DNA from: Kosakonia sp. H02
GTDB taxonomy: Bacteria; Pseudomonadota; Gammaproteobacteria; Enterobacterales; Enterobacteriaceae
Length of the DNA stretch: 64,000 nucleotides
Direction of reading: 5' to 3'
Assembly (NCBI GenBank): GCA_030704225.1
Contig: CP131915.1
Location: 248,001 to 312,000 of the forward strand
Under the pieces are notes generated by a model. The model searched no databases. It saw only the letters and a list, made by a program, of their open reading frames with translations, and was not told where the DNA came from. This document shows, in pieces, positions 62,609 through 64,000 of this stretch (its first letter is position 1; every line of letters starts with the position of its first letter). A program made the translations under genes and the position numbers.

Positions 62609-64000
62609 ATGCTCAATCCGTTAAGCTGGCGCAATCTCCCCACAGCAAGAACGCTATTTGTGATGGTTTTTTTGGCGGGAATAGGGCTCATTATCTCCGT
62701 CGTCGCGCTGCTTTATCTTTCCCTGCATTTAATCAGCACCAAAGCCAATGAAATTGATGAACACCGCACCGCGCTCTCGATCAAGGGCGCTATCCAGACG
62801 TCGGTCAACCGCACGCGATCGCTGGTAGAAGATAATGCGGTCTGGGACGAAGCGGCGCGCGTCGCCTATCGCCCGTCGCTGGATACCGACTGGCTGTACA
62901 ACACCTGGGGCGCGGGTTTCAAAGTGGATAATCTCTATGACGGCACGTTTGTGCTGGATGAGCATTTCGCGGTGCTGTGGGGCGCGTTTCGCAGTGAACC
63001 GTTTAACGAGCGTAACCTCGCCTTTTTCGGTGACGGGCTTGCGGCACTCATCCGTAACCATGCGCAGCCGCTCCAGCAAGGAAAAGCGATCGTTGCCGGT
63101 ATTACCCGCACGCGCCAGGGCGTTGCCTTTGTCAGTATTGGCCTTATTCGCCCGACCACGGGGCAGCTTGAAGGGCACGATAACACCCGCCGCTATCTGG
63201 TGATCACCCGCCATCTCAATGCCGGATTGCTGCGCGATCTCGGCAATACCTTTCAAATTCAGCATCTGCGGCTGTCGGGGCAAAAAGGAGGGGAGTCCAG
63301 CGTACCGTTGCGCGGCTCGGCGGGGGAATTATTAGGCTATCTGAGCTGGTCGCCGCATTTGCCAGGCGCTGAGGCGGCAGACGCGGCGGCGGACACGATT
63401 CGCCAGATTGCCATGCTGGCTTCCGGCTTGATCTTGCTGTTTATCGTGCTCAGCAGCGCGGGGCTTTACAAGCTGGCGAAAGGGGAAAAAATGGCGCGCG
63501 ACATTGCCCTGACCGACTGGCTAAGCCGTTTACCTAACCGGCGCGCGTTGATTGAACAATTAGCGCAGTGGAGCGCGTCAGGCAGGGCGGATCTGATAAG
63601 CGTGGTGTTTATCGATCTCGATGGGTTTAAAGACGTCAATGATATTTATGGTCATGACGTTGGCGATCGGCTGATTGTGACTATTGCGCAAACCCTGCGC
63701 GATAAAGTCCCCACCGACGGGATGCTGGCGCGCATGGGTGGCGATGAATTTGCCATGACCCTGAGCGGGCCGTGGTCGGTGGAAAAAGCCGCCGATTTCG
63801 CGAAAAGCGTGTTGCACTATTTCCAGGCGCCGGTGCGCATCGGCAAACGCACCCTCCATATTAGCGCCAGCATTGGTATTGCCAGTGGCTCGCTGGTGGA
63901 GTGCTCCAGCTCCGAGTTATTTCGCCGCGCCGATATCGCCATGTATCACTCGAAAATGCGCGGCAAAGCGCGCATGACCCACTACGATGCTGCGCTAAAT
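62609..64000 (+). CDS. CHASE4/GGDEF protein (3' end outside window)
   Basis: The visible 464 residues start MLNPLSWRNLPTARTLF with a membrane helix (about residues 16-42) and a CHASE4-type periplasmic sensor with SLVEDNAVWDEA and DTDWLYNTWG. A second helix near residues 265-287 is followed by a GGDEF domain: FIDLDGFKDVNDIYGHDVGD and GGDEF at residues 377-381. The inhibitory I-site RxxD is missing (VPTD at that place). An EAL phosphodiesterase domain probably lies beyond the window, because the frame continues. It makes or senses c-di-GMP; enzymatic activity is inferred. Confidence 0.9.
   Translation, partial: MLNPLSWRNLPTARTLFVMVFLAGIGLIISVVALLYLSLHLISTKANEIDEHRTALSIKGAIQTSVNRTRSLVEDNAVWDEAARVAYRPSLDTDWLYNTWGAGFKVDNLYDGTFVLDEHFAVLWGAFRSEPFNERNLAFFGDGLAALIRNHAQPLQQGKAIVAGITRTRQGVAFVSIGLIRPTTGQLEGHDNTRRYLVITRHLNAGLLRDLGNTFQIQHLRLSGQKGGESSVPLRGSAGELLGYLSWSPHLPGAEAADAAADTIRQIAMLASGLILLFIVLSSAGLYKLAKGEKMARDIALTDWLSRLPNRRALIEQLAQWSASGRADLISVVFIDLDGFKDVNDIYGHDVGDRLIVTIAQTLRDKVPTDGMLARMGGDEFAMTLSGPWSVEKAADFAKSVLHYFQAPVRIGKRTLHISASIGIASGSLVECSSSELFRRADIAMYHSKMRGKARMTHYDAALN

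Overview
The window is a chromosomal segment of a gamma-proteobacterium in the Enterobacteriaceae, probably close to Enterobacter/Kosakonia/Klebsiella. Most products match Escherichia coli K-12 proteins almost end to end by memory, and the order purR-ynhF-ydhP-sodB ... rsx ... fumAC-tus-rstBA ... pntAB follows the K-12 replication-terminus region near 36 min. A tus gene with a perfect Ter site at 44037-44052 places the window in the terminus region. The species call is inference; no rRNA or tRNA genes are seen.

Layout. 1-10.5 kb: purR (partial), ynhF, MFS transporter ydhP, sodB, mepH, grxD, an omptin protease where K-12 has lhr, rnt, gloA-nemA-nemR, ydhL, ydhF, sodC. 10.5-18.8 kb: ydhKJI efflux genes divergent from slyA, then slyB, anmK, mliC, pdxH, tyrS. 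18.8-29.5 kb: gstA, dtpA, a CopD-like gene, nth and the rsxABCDGE electron-transfer operon, ydgK, cnu. 29.7-35 kb: blr, ydgJ, add, malY, malX. 35.3-36.7 kb: four small ORFs, of which three resemble the YcgZ/YmgA/AriR connector proteins, where K-12 has malI, hdhA and uid genes. 36.9-52.6 kb: ydgA, manA, fumA, fumC, tus, rstB, rstA, ydgC, ydgI, ydgH, pntA, pntB. 52.7-64 kb: an MscS-type channel, uspE, fnr, ogt, a possible sRNA, smrA, umuC, a UmuD'-like umuD, an AT-rich 641-residue orphan, an AI-2E family membrane protein, and a CHASE4/GGDEF protein cut by the window end.

Themes. Redox and stress functions dominate: two superoxide dismutases, SoxR-reducing Rsx complex, NemR/NemA/GloA electrophile detoxification, glutaredoxin, Gst, FNR, UspE, fumarases and transhydrogenase. 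Envelope and PhoP-linked genes recur (slyB with a well-placed PhoP box, rstAB, slyA, omptin). The accessory DNA is at 4.6-5.6, 21.0-22.2, 35.0-36.8 and 56.4-61.4 kb. The most unusual items are the orphan at 59236-61161, whose C-terminal part looks like a PD-(D/E)xK nuclease fold with Lys replaced by Arg, and a UmuD homologue that starts where UmuD' starts and lacks the catalytic serine. Comparisons with K-12 proteins were made from memory, without any database search.
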